Positions 18,199-27,446 are shown, numbered from the stretch's first letter. The stretch is 35,059 nucleotides of DNA from Candidatus Jordarchaeum sp. LHC_1308 (GCA_019057675.1 JAHLWX010000012.1:1-35059), one strand, 5' to 3'. The notes: a model not told the origin generated them from the letters alone. Numbers and translations are program-made.

Positions 18199-18231
18199 AT
18201 AAAATCCCCCGAAATTTTAGACTAGAAAACT

Positions 18232-18241
18232 GTTAAAAAAT
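18232..18241 (-). promoter_or_regulatory. TATA-like element (ATTTTTTAAC on minus strand) upstream of FGGY kinase
   Basis: Lies in the 44-bp gap after trmO, about 34 bp before the kinase start; identical 10-mer at 16690-16699. Confidence 0.35.
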
Positions 18242-18242
18242 C

Positions 18243-18707
18243 TTAAAGTTTAATTTTTTCGTTTTTATTTTCGAAGTTAATTTGATTATCTTTCTCCGTG
18301 CATCTAAGGAAAGCTGGCGTAACTGCGTTGGGTACGCTGTCGATTTCAGGTATGTAGGGCTTAATATCAATTACAGGTGTTCCATCCAACGCGTCCAGTC
18401 CTGCAACCTTCAAAACATTTCCTTTTCTTTCAATTAGCTCTACAACGGTGAGCCCTACCAAGTTCGGCCTTAAAGGCGACCTCGAGCTCAACACTCCAAC
18501 CAGCGGAAGACTTACATCTTTTTTGGGATGAACCTTAACTGGGATTTCGGCCCCGAGAAGTTTATGCATAAAGTATATCACGAAAACGTGAGAGAACTCC
18601 TCTATGCCATCCAATGCATCTTTAAGTTCTGGCCTAAAAATAATCTCTGCTTCCCTTTCATTTAACACCTTCACATAGCCTACTGGTTTAAAAACGACTT
18701 CATCCAT
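18243..18707 (-). CDS. trmO: TrmO/YaeB family tRNA (m6t6A37) methyltransferase
   Basis: 'FKPVGYVK', 'FSHVFVIYFMH', 'GVLSSRSPLRPNLVGLTVVELIER', 'LDALDGTPVIDIKPYIPEIDS'. Confidence 0.9.
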   Translation of the reverse strand: MDEVVFKPVGYVKVLNEREAEIIFRPELKDALDGIEEFSHVFVIYFMHKLLGAEIPVKVHPKKDVSLPLVGVLSSRSPLRPNLVGLTVVELIERKGNVLKVAGLDALDGTPVIDIKPYIPEIDSVPNAVTPAFLRCTEKDNQINFENKNEKIKL

Positions 18708-18798
18708 TTTCCAGCTTCCCTTCTTGTTCGTCGGAAGAGTTTAAACGTGGAAAGATGTTAAATTTTCTGGAAACTGAATGATGAGAGGCTGATGCTTA

Positions 18799-19845
18799 TT
18801 GATGGACACTCTCTCTTTAATTAAGAAACTTATATCTGTTTCTAGCGTCTCCGGTTTTGAGGATGAGTTCTCAGAGGTTGTAGCATCACTTATAGATGGT
18901 TTTGTCGATGAACTGGAGATCGACAGAGTGGGAAATGTTGTGGCAAGGGTTGAGGGTGAGGGCAAAGAAAGAGTTTTAGTGGATGCCCACATGGACGAAG
19001 TTGGGCTAATCGTTAAAGCTATAGATGAAAAGGGATTTCTCCGATTTACAACACTCGGAGGAATAGATAACAGAATTTTATTGGCTCAAAGAGTCATCGT
19101 GCACACGTCAAAGGGTAAGGTTAAAGGCGTCATCGCAGCAATGCCCCCGCACTTTACTTCCGAAAAGGAACGCGAAAAAATGCCTAGCGTTGATGACTTA
19201 TTCATCGATATTGGTGCATCAAGTAAAGAGGAGGCTTATGAGAGGGGCGTCAGCGTTTCGGATCCGGTTTCCTTTGAGGGCGGAGTTGAAGAGCTTATTG
19301 GAGGACGTATTTGTGGATGCGGCTTCGACGACAAGTTGGGTTGCGCTGTAGCCATAAAGGCGCTCTATGAACTGCGCAACTTAAAAGAGACTCCTCCAAG
19401 TGCCGACATCTATTTCTCCTTCAGTGTAGAGGAGGAGAGAGGACTTAGAGGGGTAAAGCCCGTCGCCTTCAGAGTTAACCCTACAATTGCCATTCCTCTT
19501 GATACGACGGGAGCAGGGGACTATCCTGGAGTCAAGCCGTTCATTTCTTCTGTTGTTCTTGGAAAAGGTCCCGTAATAAGGGCAGCTGACAGGATGTTTA
19601 TTGCAGAACGATCCGTAAAGGAATTCCTAATTAAAGTAGCGGAAGAAAACGGAATACCATACCAGATAGGTGTAGTCATGGGAACAACTAATGCTGCTGC
19701 AATCCAGTTAGCTAGAGAGGGCGTAGCTACATGTCCCCTTTGCATCCCTGTAAGATATGCCCACTCACCAGTCGAAGTGGCTGACTTATCGGATGTAGAG
19801 AACACCATAAGGCTACTTATCAAAGCTCTTACTACAATAAGTTGA
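18799..19845 (+). CDS. M42 family metallopeptidase (endoglucanase/aminopeptidase-like)
   Basis: 'LVDAHMDEVGLIV', 'CGFDDKLGCAVAIKAL', 'FSVEEERGLRGVKP', 'IPVRYAHSPVEVADLSDVE'. TTG at 18799 or ATG at 18802. Confidence 0.93.
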   Translation: MMDTLSLIKKLISVSSVSGFEDEFSEVVASLIDGFVDELEIDRVGNVVARVEGEGKERVLVDAHMDEVGLIVKAIDEKGFLRFTTLGGIDNRILLAQRVIVHTSKGKVKGVIAAMPPHFTSEKEREKMPSVDDLFIDIGASSKEEAYERGVSVSDPVSFEGGVEELIGGRICGCGFDDKLGCAVAIKALYELRNLKETPPSADIYFSFSVEEERGLRGVKPVAFRVNPTIAIPLDTTGAGDYPGVKPFISSVVLGKGPVIRAADRMFIAERSVKEFLIKVAEENGIPYQIGVVMGTTNAAAIQLAREGVATCPLCIPVRYAHSPVEVADLSDVENTIRLLIKALTTIS

Positions 19846-19979
19846 CCTTCCAGAAGCAAAAATAGGAACTGAAAGGGCACTAAAACCATATATGATTTTC
19901 TTGTTAAATTCTGGGCTCCATCAAAAACACATGTTCAACATTCCTATTACTGTTATTTAATTATGGGCAATTTTGGCTC

Positions 19980-19998
19980 TTTTTTTCTGAATTTTTTT
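19980..19998 (+). terminator. Candidate poly-T archaeal terminator downstream of the M42 peptidase
   Basis: Two T7 tracts (TTTTTTTCTGAATTTTTTT) in intergenic DNA. Confidence 0.35.
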
Positions 19999-20123
19999 CG
20001 ACTCGTCTATGAGCTTTCTTAATTTTCCCTCGGTAAATTTAAAAAGTTTTACTAGAAAATTATTATTTAGTATTTTCTGCAATTACTTATCGAAGAAGTT
20101 AATGTCCCCCTCAAAGATGCAAG

Positions 20124-20660
20124 GTGTTAGACTTGAGTCAAGCAAAGTACATCTTTAAGATAGTTGTTGTGGGAGACGGTGCTGTAGGAAAAACCAGTTT
20201 AATTATGAGGTATACCGAAGAAAAGTTTCGGTCAGACTACATAATGACCATAGGGGCGAACTTTGCAATCAAAAACGTCGAAGTGGACGGTGTTATCATT
20301 AAGCTTCAATTGTGGGATCTTGCTGGACAACCGCAGTTTAAGGAAGTACGTTCCTCTTTTTATAGGGGTGCTGCAGGCGCCATCTACGTTTATGATGTCT
20401 GCCGACCTGATAGCTACCTCAACTTAGTGAACTGGAAAAACGAGCTTGTAAAAGAGTGCGGTGAAGTGCCGGGCGTACTTCTTGCTAACAAAATAGATTT
20501 AGAGGAGCATCGTAAAGTTACCCCCGAAATGGGGGAAGAACTTGCCATGCGTCTCGGTGGATTACCATACTTTGAGACAAGTGCCTCTACAGGTGTCGGC
20601 GTAAACGAAGCCTTCCAAAAAATAGCAGAATTAGCATATAGGGCAGCGACCAAGAAATGA
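20124..20660 (+). CDS. Rab/Ras-like small GTPase
   Basis: G1 'GDGAVGKTS', G2 'TIGANF', G3 'WDLAGQPQF', G4 'NKIDL', G5 'ETSAS'; no C-terminal cysteine. GTG start. Confidence 0.93.
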   Translation: MLDLSQAKYIFKIVVVGDGAVGKTSLIMRYTEEKFRSDYIMTIGANFAIKNVEVDGVIIKLQLWDLAGQPQFKEVRSSFYRGAAGAIYVYDVCRPDSYLNLVNWKNELVKECGEVPGVLLANKIDLEEHRKVTPEMGEELAMRLGGLPYFETSASTGVGVNEAFQKIAELAYRAATKK

Positions 20661-20674
20661 TTTTTTTTATTTTC
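20661..20674 (+). terminator. Poly-T terminator immediately after small GTPase stop
   Basis: TTTTTTTTATTTTC directly after TGA, in a convergent gap with mfnA. Confidence 0.45.
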
Positions 20675-20688
20675 TTAATACTTTCTTT

Positions 20689-21885
20689 CTAAAATGCGCT
20701 AGTGACCGTTCTTTTTGCTAAAAGCGTTTGGACGGCGTCTTCAAGTTCACTTAAGAACTCCATGATGTGTCTCCTCTTAACATGTGGCATCACAACTATC
20801 CTTAGAAATTCTGGAAACTTGCCTAGGGCCCAGCCTCTCCTTCTGAGTTCCAAGTCCAGCTTGCATATGTCGACAGCATTTGACGAAATTCCAATAATGT
20901 TCATTGTTGGCTTTACTGGTAATCCTAGGCCGTCTACCCTTTGTATTCCCTTCTCTAATATCTCGGTATTCTTCATGCATCTCTTAACTATCCTAATATA
21001 TCCTTCGATTCCTAAGTGGTTGAGCAATGCCCATGTCGCAATGACCGCGGCTCCCGAGCGTGTTCCAAGTATTATCGGGTGGCTATTTTTTCCCCCTGCT
21101 AGGTAAGGGATCTCGAAGCTATTATCAATAAAAAGTTTTTCGTCTCGAAGAAGCAATCCGCCGGCGGGTATGGGCGCCATCCCCATCTTATGCGGATCCA
21201 CTGTTATGGAGCATACGCCCTCGTTTCTGAAGTCAAAGCTTGGAACTTTGAATCCGGCTTTATCTAGGAAAGGTAGCACGAATCCTCCAAACGCGGCGTC
21301 GACGTGAAGGTATATTCCTTTGTCTTCTGCTATGTCGGAGAGAGCGTCTATCGGGTCTACTGTTCCTAGAGCTGTAGTTCCGGCTATGCCGACTAAAGCG
21401 AACGTGTCATCTGTCACTTTTTCTTGTACGTCGTCCACGTCGACCCTGTACTCTTCATCAAGTCGCGCTTTAACTAATTTTACATCAAGCAAATCTGCCG
21501 CCTTGTCGAATGACGCGTGAGCCGACTCAGGAACTATTATTGTTTTACTTTTCTTACCCTTTTTACGTGAAATGTTTCTGGCTATACGCATTGCAGAAAT
21601 ATTTGCTTCTGTTCCTCCGCTTGTTATTATTCCTGAAGCGTTAGGGCTTCCTAAAAGTTCCCCCATCATGCTTATGACTTCTTTTTCTAACTGTAAGGTT
21701 GCAGGGAAAAGCCCTGGGTCACCTAAATTCTTTTCAAGATACTTGGAAAATATCTTTCTTGCTAATGGATGTGGAATAGTGCACATGCTACCTAATATTC
21801 TTCCAGAATGATAGCTCATATCTGATATTAATCTTTCCTCGATTTCCCTTAGAACTTCCTTAGCGCTAACTCCTCTCAGCTTCAT
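20689..21885 (-). CDS. mfnA: MfnA-type PLP-dependent decarboxylase (L-aspartate/L-tyrosine decarboxylase)
   Basis: 'GTRSGAAV', 'ITSGGTEANISAMRIAR', 'HVDAAFGGFVLPF', PLP lysine 'TVDPHKMGMAPIPAGG'. Confidence 0.92.
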   Translation of the reverse strand: MKLRGVSAKEVLREIEERLISDMSYHSGRILGSMCTIPHPLARKIFSKYLEKNLGDPGLFPATLQLEKEVISMMGELLGSPNASGIITSGGTEANISAMRIARNISRKKGKKSKTIIVPESAHASFDKAADLLDVKLVKARLDEEYRVDVDDVQEKVTDDTFALVGIAGTTALGTVDPIDALSDIAEDKGIYLHVDAAFGGFVLPFLDKAGFKVPSFDFRNEGVCSITVDPHKMGMAPIPAGGLLLRDEKLFIDNSFEIPYLAGGKNSHPIILGTRSGAAVIATWALLNHLGIEGYIRIVKRCMKNTEILEKGIQRVDGLGLPVKPTMNIIGISSNAVDICKLDLELRRRGWALGKFPEFLRIVVMPHVKRRHIMEFLSELEDAVQTLLAKRTVTSAF

Positions 21886-22816
21886 CAGAGATCACGCTTT
21901 TCTTTTGATTGATCTTTGCTTCTAGTGCTTTAACTATTGCAGTTACTGCAAAATTTACAGGCGTCTTAACTTCATATTTTTTGCCGTAAGCAACTATTGC
22001 TCCATTAATGTAATCTATTTCAGTTTTTTTGCCTTTTTCTAGATCCTGAAGCATGGAATTTTTATTGGTGGCAGTCATCTTCGCAACCCTAATAGCTTTA
22101 GTGAAGGGATCTTCCGTTAAAGTGATGTTATGCTTCTTAGCAACGTTCTCTCCCTCCACAATAAGCTCCTTCATAACTTCTAGAAGGAGTGGATGGTCAA
22201 GTATCTCACCATTTCTAAGTCCCGTTATGGCTCCAATGGGATTTATTCCAGCGTTAACGAGCACCTTTCCCCAAACTTCTCTTTCAATGTTATCCGTAAA
22301 CCTTGCATCGAAACATGCCTCTCTAAGAAGTTCAGCAATGCTTTCTGCCTTTTGCGGCGGGACACCAAAAGGAGACCCTATTAGGCTTTCTCCTCTCCCA
22401 GCATGTCGCACAACTCCTGGTTCCACCAGCTGTGCCCCCTCAGAGGTTACCCCTCGAAAAACCTTTTCTTTTCCTAAGATCTCGGCTGCCTCTTTTTCTG
22501 TATCTAGTCCGTTTTGCATGCAGATAACTAAGCTGTCTTTTTCTAACAAGTGTTTAGCATCCATCGCAGCCTTCCTAGTATCGTATGCTTTAACCGTCAA
22601 GAAGACTATATCCGCTTTGCCTGCCTCTAAAATGTTGGTCGTTGCTTTCACTCTAACTGTAAATGTTTCATCGTCTTCCAATATTTTTAATCCTCTTTTT
22701 CTTATCATTTCTACATGTTCTTTTCGGCCTATCAGTAATACTTCAACACCTATCTTTGCCAGCATTCCTCCGAAAAGGCTTCCTATGGCTCCAGCGCCCA
22801 AAAAGGCGACTCTCAA
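21866..22816 (-). CDS. panE: 2-dehydropantoate 2-reductase (ketopantoate reductase)
   Basis: 'VAFLGAGAIGSLFGGMLAKIG', 'CMQNGLDTEKEAAEILG', 'VWGKVLVNAGINPIGAITGLRNGE', 'EIDYINGAIV'. Confidence 0.93.
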   Translation of the reverse strand: MRVAFLGAGAIGSLFGGMLAKIGVEVLLIGRKEHVEMIRKRGLKILEDDETFTVRVKATTNILEAGKADIVFLTVKAYDTRKAAMDAKHLLEKDSLVICMQNGLDTEKEAAEILGKEKVFRGVTSEGAQLVEPGVVRHAGRGESLIGSPFGVPPQKAESIAELLREACFDARFTDNIEREVWGKVLVNAGINPIGAITGLRNGEILDHPLLLEVMKELIVEGENVAKKHNITLTEDPFTKAIRVAKMTATNKNSMLQDLEKGKKTEIDYINGAIVAYGKKYEVKTPVNFAVTAIVKALEAKINQKKSVISDEAERS

Positions 22817-22856
22817 CTTGTATCCCTTTGAAGGCTAATTTTTCCAACTCTGAACT

Positions 22857-23654
22857 TTAAGATGTCTCCTTGAATTCGTCAAATATTGTTCCTCCAGCTT
22901 CAGCTATTGCCGTTAATCTATCTCTTATTATTCTTAGCATGTCTGCCAAAACTTTCTTATTGTTATACTTTTCTAGAATCTCTTTCAGCTGTTCCTTTGA
23001 GTATTTTTTTAATCTTCTTGCTTCCTCTACAAGGAGAGGCATGCATCTCACTGCATTGTCAACTATTGTTATGTTGGCATACTGTGCGGTTCTGCTAAGG
23101 GGATTTAGGTCTATCGCGATAACCGTTTTTCCTAATTTTCTAAGTGCCTGCGTCCTGTCACCGTCTTCGATGGAAACGAGGACTACGTCTGCTATCATTA
23201 TTCCTCTTCGGTCAACTACTCTCCTAACGCTTGATATCTCCGGAATTTCTCCATCAGCTGTCTCTCCTACTCCTAAGATCTCTTTTGCCCCTACTTCTTC
23301 CAAAACTTTCTTTATTGCTTCAATTCTTTCTTGGCTTCTATAGAAAAGATTTATCTCTATTTTGGCATTTACCTCCTCGGCAAGCTCTACTACTTCTCTT
23401 GGTGAGAGAGCTGCCAAGTTTCCATTAACACTTATGACGGGGTGCTTCGCTAATAGAAGAGCTGAAACAGCAGCGTGTATAGCTTCCATTACTGGTGGTT
23501 GCGTCCTCTCACCTAAAAGGTAGTCAAACGCCTCCCCTCTGCCATGCGCTATGAGCCCTGCTTTAGCCACAATCTTATTCTCCATTCCATGAATAATTTT
23601 ATGCCTTATTCTCAAGGACTCAGCTCTAGGGTGCCCTGGTGGAATTTCGCTCAT
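22857..23654 (-). CDS. Archaeal 4-phosphopantoate--beta-alanine ligase (phosphopantothenate synthetase, DUF137)
   Basis: 'IPPGHPRAESLRIRHKIIHGMENKIVAKAGLIAHGRGEAFDYLLGE', 'NGNLAALSP', 'DLNPLSRTAQYANITIVDN'. Confidence 0.92.
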   Translation of the reverse strand: MSEIPPGHPRAESLRIRHKIIHGMENKIVAKAGLIAHGRGEAFDYLLGERTQPPVMEAIHAAVSALLLAKHPVISVNGNLAALSPREVVELAEEVNAKIEINLFYRSQERIEAIKKVLEEVGAKEILGVGETADGEIPEISSVRRVVDRRGIMIADVVLVSIEDGDRTQALRKLGKTVIAIDLNPLSRTAQYANITIVDNAVRCMPLLVEEARRLKKYSKEQLKEILEKYNNKKVLADMLRIIRDRLTAIAEAGGTIFDEFKETS

Positions 23655-23676
23655 TTTGCTTCCCCTCTTACCGGCA

Positions 23677-24600
23677 TCATATCAATCTTGCTCCTCTAAA
23701 ATCTATTTTGCAAATTTCAGCGAAGCCCTGAGGTACACATTTTCTGAGTATTCCATATGCTTCTTTTGCCTTCTTCCTATTGGTTATGCAGAAGATGCTT
23801 TCACCTAGCATTATCATGCTACAGTACTCAAACCCTCCTTTTTCGAGTGCAAGGATAGCTTCCTCTACTTTTTTCGTCATTAGTCCCGATTCTCTCGCAA
23901 ACTTCTTCGCTAAAAGCGCCATGTTCTCTATTGTTGCATTTTTAATCAGTTCTTCTAAGAGATTTTTTCCAGCCGTATTTATTTTTTCTTTCTTTTCTTT
24001 TTGTGAAATCACGTCCTTCGTCTCTATTTTGCCTATTGATCCACAGACCACAACATAATCTTCCGAGACTGGTATGCTATCCACTATTCCATAACCCGGC
24101 GCCCCCTCTTTTACTCTTATCTCTACGCCTCCGACGTTTTGGGCTACAACATCTCCTAGTCCAGTAAGGTTTTCAATTTCAGATAAGTGAGCTATTTGCC
24201 CTACCCTGTTCTTCGTGAGACCCAACTCTAACGCATCATTGAGAGCTAAAGCAGTGCTGAAGGCTGCAGCACCACTGGAGCCAAACCCAGCGTAAACCGG
24301 GATGCCCATCTCTTGTATCACTGTTATCTTATAATTTTTCGAATACTTTTCGTTTGCAAGCTTCACCATTTTTTCGGCCGCGCTTCTGGTAACTCTAGGT
24401 TCACCTATATTGGGGTTAACAATTATTTCCAAACTATTTTCCTTGGCAATCTCTACTTTAACCGTGGCAGTTATCCCTCTATCCAAACATATTCCGGCAC
24501 CTCTAGATCCAATCTCCAGTGGGTTTTCTGACTTGTCATGTATCTGGAAAAAACACGTGATATGCGCTGGACAGAAAGCTCTCGAATATTTTGAGGTCAA
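23677..24600 (-). CDS. Pantoate kinase (archaeal GHMP family)
   Basis: 'AFCPAHITCFFQIH', 'GSRGAGICLDRGI', GHMP motif 'PVYAGFGSSGAAAFSTALALN', 'NLTGLGDVVAQNVGGVEIR'; next to phosphopantothenate synthetase. Confidence 0.88.
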   Translation of the reverse strand: MTSKYSRAFCPAHITCFFQIHDKSENPLEIGSRGAGICLDRGITATVKVEIAKENSLEIIVNPNIGEPRVTRSAAEKMVKLANEKYSKNYKITVIQEMGIPVYAGFGSSGAAAFSTALALNDALELGLTKNRVGQIAHLSEIENLTGLGDVVAQNVGGVEIRVKEGAPGYGIVDSIPVSEDYVVVCGSIGKIETKDVISQKEKKEKINTAGKNLLEELIKNATIENMALLAKKFARESGLMTKKVEEAILALEKGGFEYCSMIMLGESIFCITNRKKAKEAYGILRKCVPQGFAEICKIDFRGARLI

Positions 24601-24973
24601 TTATAAAACCATCCCTTTCAGCATGTTTTACCATCGTTAAAAACCCATTTAATATCAAAATATAAGTTTTCCTTTAAGTAGCTTAGTAAAAATGCGAAAG
24701 CACGGATAAAGCGCTTTTTTGCCTTTAGATCGAAGCTTAAACTAGCTAGCACAAGGAACAAGTTACAACATAGACGAATACTCCTTTAAAAATAAAAACC
24801 TATTTTACCCAGAGCAACGGGTCAAAGATTTAAGGCATATGGATGCTTAAATTGCTTTATTATTTTTAGTCTACTTCACTTCTATCTCTTTGAAGAGTTT
24901 TAATGGTTTTCTAATAGTACTACATAGTCCTTTCTAGCTTCCTCCCTATCCCGGAAAGAAATTAATTTCCAAT

Positions 24974-25975
24974 GTGGTGCCCCTGTTAAGGGTGTTATAC
25001 TTGTCACTTTTGAAATGTCAGGAATGTAATGTGAACGCTGTGGAATATGAAGGACATTATGTATGCCCAAATTGTGGTCTCGTCATCGAACGTTGCATGG
25101 CTCCTCCTCTTTTCCACATATCCTCAGAGGAACATGTTAGAGGTGCATGGGTCTACCCTGAAACTCAAGTAGGAAGTTATATTGACTACAAAGATGCTTT
25201 CACCTTCAGAGATTCGAGGGGTAATATAGTTTCACCTAAAAACCAAGCTGTTTACAAGAGACTGAAAATTAAAGCTATTCAGGACAAGACGAGAACTCTA
25301 TGCGCAACTCATTATAGAGCATTCTCTGCACTTCGACAAGTGTCTGAGATTCTCAGTCTTCCGATCATAGTAAAAGAACGTGCAATAAACTTGTATAGGC
25401 ATGTAATACGTCGCTTGAAAGTTAGTAATCACATACTCCTAATGGCAGCATGCCTTCTTCATGCTATCAGAGAGCAGAAAATGCATGCACCAGTAACATT
25501 AATGGAAATAACAGAAGCCTTTGAATCACTGGGCTACAAGGTTGCTCCAAAAAAATTATTGAAAACAGTATTTGTAGTTCGAAAGGTTGCAGGTGTACAC
25601 CAAGAACTGCGTAAAAGCGAAGAGTATCTTCCCAGAGCAATAGATGCTCTGTTAGGATCAAAAAGCGTCCTTCTCAAATTGGAAGAAAAAGGAGTGAATG
25701 TTGAAGAGTACAAGAAGGAACTAACAAACGTATGCATGAAGATCCTTACGGAGACGAAGTCTAAGGAAAGAGGTGGAAGAAGACCATATACTTTTACTGC
25801 AGCAGTAATATACTGTGCCGATAAGCTTCTAGCACTTCGGAGAGGGTCCTCCTCCATTTTGACACAGAAACTAATTGCGCGGTCTTTAGGTGTAGCGGAG
25901 TATAGCCTAAGGGATCATTACAATGTTATCTTAAAGCCGAAGTTTCTTAGCAACCCACACGCAAAAAGTCCTTAA
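24974..25975 (+). CDS. tfb: Divergent transcription initiation factor B (TFB/TFIIB-like)
   Basis: Zn ribbon 'CQECNVNAVEYEGHYVCPNCGLVIE', B-reader-like 'VGSYIDYKDAFTFRDSRGN', two cyclin-like repeats. Start uncertain (GTG 24974 or downstream). Confidence 0.8.
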   Translation: MVPLLRVLYLSLLKCQECNVNAVEYEGHYVCPNCGLVIERCMAPPLFHISSEEHVRGAWVYPETQVGSYIDYKDAFTFRDSRGNIVSPKNQAVYKRLKIKAIQDKTRTLCATHYRAFSALRQVSEILSLPIIVKERAINLYRHVIRRLKVSNHILLMAACLLHAIREQKMHAPVTLMEITEAFESLGYKVAPKKLLKTVFVVRKVAGVHQELRKSEEYLPRAIDALLGSKSVLLKLEEKGVNVEEYKKELTNVCMKILTETKSKERGGRRPYTFTAAVIYCADKLLALRRGSSSILTQKLIARSLGVAEYSLRDHYNVILKPKFLSNPHAKSP

Positions 25976-26129
25976 CATAGAAGACCCTTTTCATTATTTA
26001 TTTTTTAAATATTTCAAATATGAATAAAAATTATTTATACTACTTTTTTTGTGTTTAAAAGCTTAAATACAGCTTGCTGCATAAAGTTAACTTGAACGTA
26101 AATTCACATAACACTCCGGGGTCGTTATA

Positions 26130-27440
26130 TTGCTTCCTGAACATACCTCGAAGCAAATCATTGGTACTAAGAGTCAGATTCTTAAGGGGAAAAAAATAGC
26201 TCTTTGTATAACAGGTAGCGTGGCGGCAGTGGAATGCCCCATAATTGCTAGGGAATTAATGCGCCACGGGGCGGAAGTTTATGCTGTGATGTCGCCTGCA
26301 GCTACAAAACTGATCTCGCCTGCGTTAATGGAGTGGGCTACGGGGAATCCTGTTATAACCGAGCTGACTGGGATGGTAGAACACATTTCCCTTGCTGGAG
26401 AACATCCTAACGCCGTCTCAATAGTGCTTGTTGCTCCAGCCACTGCAAATACAATAAGCAAGATTGCTTATGGTATTGACGATACCCCTGTTACTACTGT
26501 AGTCACGACAGCGATAGGCGCACGGATTCCTGTGGTCGTCGTGCCTGCAATGCACGAGTCAATGTACCATCACCCAATAATAATAGAAAATCTGAAGCGC
26601 CTGGAAGCGTACGGAATCGAGATCATAGGTCCCCGCTTCGAAGAGGGGAAAGCGAAGATTGCCCACATAAACACGATAGTCGCTAGGGTAATCGAAATTC
26701 TCTCAAAGAAGAAAGACATGAAAGGATTAAAAGTTCTAATCACTGGGGGACCCACGCGAGAATACATAGACGCTGTGAGATATATCAGTAACCCTAGCAG
26801 TGGAAAGATGGGCGTCGCGCTGGCGGAGGACGCATCTCTCCGAGGCGCAGAAGTAACTCTCGTATATGGTCCAGGAACCGCTGAGCCTCCTTTCAACGTT
26901 AAGGTCATTAAAGTTGAAACCACTAAGGAAATGCTGGATGCTGCTCTTTTCGAAGTGGGAGAAAAATGCTATGATATAATAATATGTGCAGCGGCAGTCG
27001 CAGATTATGCTCCTGAAAACAAAGTTAACGAAAAAATACCATCCGGAAAAGAAAACCTTCAAATCTCTTTAAAACCATTACCTAAAGTGATAAACGCCAT
27101 AAGAGCAGCCGCACCTAAGGCGTTTCTAGTCGGATTTAAAGCAGAATATGGTGTCTCAAAGGAGGAGCTGATTTCACGGGCTATAACGAAACTTAAAAAC
27201 GCGAACTTAGACATGATAGTCGCCAATGACGTGTCAAAACCGAACTCAGGCTTTTCCGCAGAGGCCAACGAAGTCTATGTAATAAATAAAAGAGGAGAAA
27301 TTCATCACATACCTCTTTCGAACAAAAAAGTTGTAGCGTCAAAGATCCTTGACTTAATTCTTGAGGAACTCTGGGAAGGCAAAGAAAAAGTATTACCAGA
27401 AGAAGAATTGGAAAGTCAGCACGAGATCCTTCAAAAGTAA
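26130..27440 (+). CDS. coaBC: Bifunctional phosphopantothenoylcysteine decarboxylase/synthetase
   Basis: 'IALCITGSVAAVECPIIARELMRHGAEV', 'PATANTISKIAYGIDD', 'PAMHESMY', 'VLITGGPTREYIDAVRYISNPSSGKMG', 'VANDVSKPNSGFSAEANEV'. Confidence 0.95.
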   Translation: MLPEHTSKQIIGTKSQILKGKKIALCITGSVAAVECPIIARELMRHGAEVYAVMSPAATKLISPALMEWATGNPVITELTGMVEHISLAGEHPNAVSIVLVAPATANTISKIAYGIDDTPVTTVVTTAIGARIPVVVVPAMHESMYHHPIIIENLKRLEAYGIEIIGPRFEEGKAKIAHINTIVARVIEILSKKKDMKGLKVLITGGPTREYIDAVRYISNPSSGKMGVALAEDASLRGAEVTLVYGPGTAEPPFNVKVIKVETTKEMLDAALFEVGEKCYDIIICAAAVADYAPENKVNEKIPSGKENLQISLKPLPKVINAIRAAAPKAFLVGFKAEYGVSKEELISRAITKLKNANLDMIVANDVSKPNSGFSAEANEVYVINKRGEIHHIPLSNKKVVASKILDLILEELWEGKEKVLPEEELESQHEILQK

Positions 27441-27446
27441 AAATAA

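Noticed and set aside
19521-19889. 122-aa minus-strand ORF
   Set aside because: Antisense to the M42 peptidase C-terminus; no recognisable family.
22053-22838. 261-aa plus-strand ORF opposite panE
   Set aside because: Antisense to a clearly conserved gene; composition is Ser/Pro/Phe-rich as expected from the reverse strand of a coding region.
22870-23343. 157-aa plus-strand ORF
   Set aside because: Antisense to phosphopantothenate synthetase; no motif.
26570-27062. Minus-strand ORFs inside coaBC
   Set aside because: Antisense to a strongly conserved enzyme.
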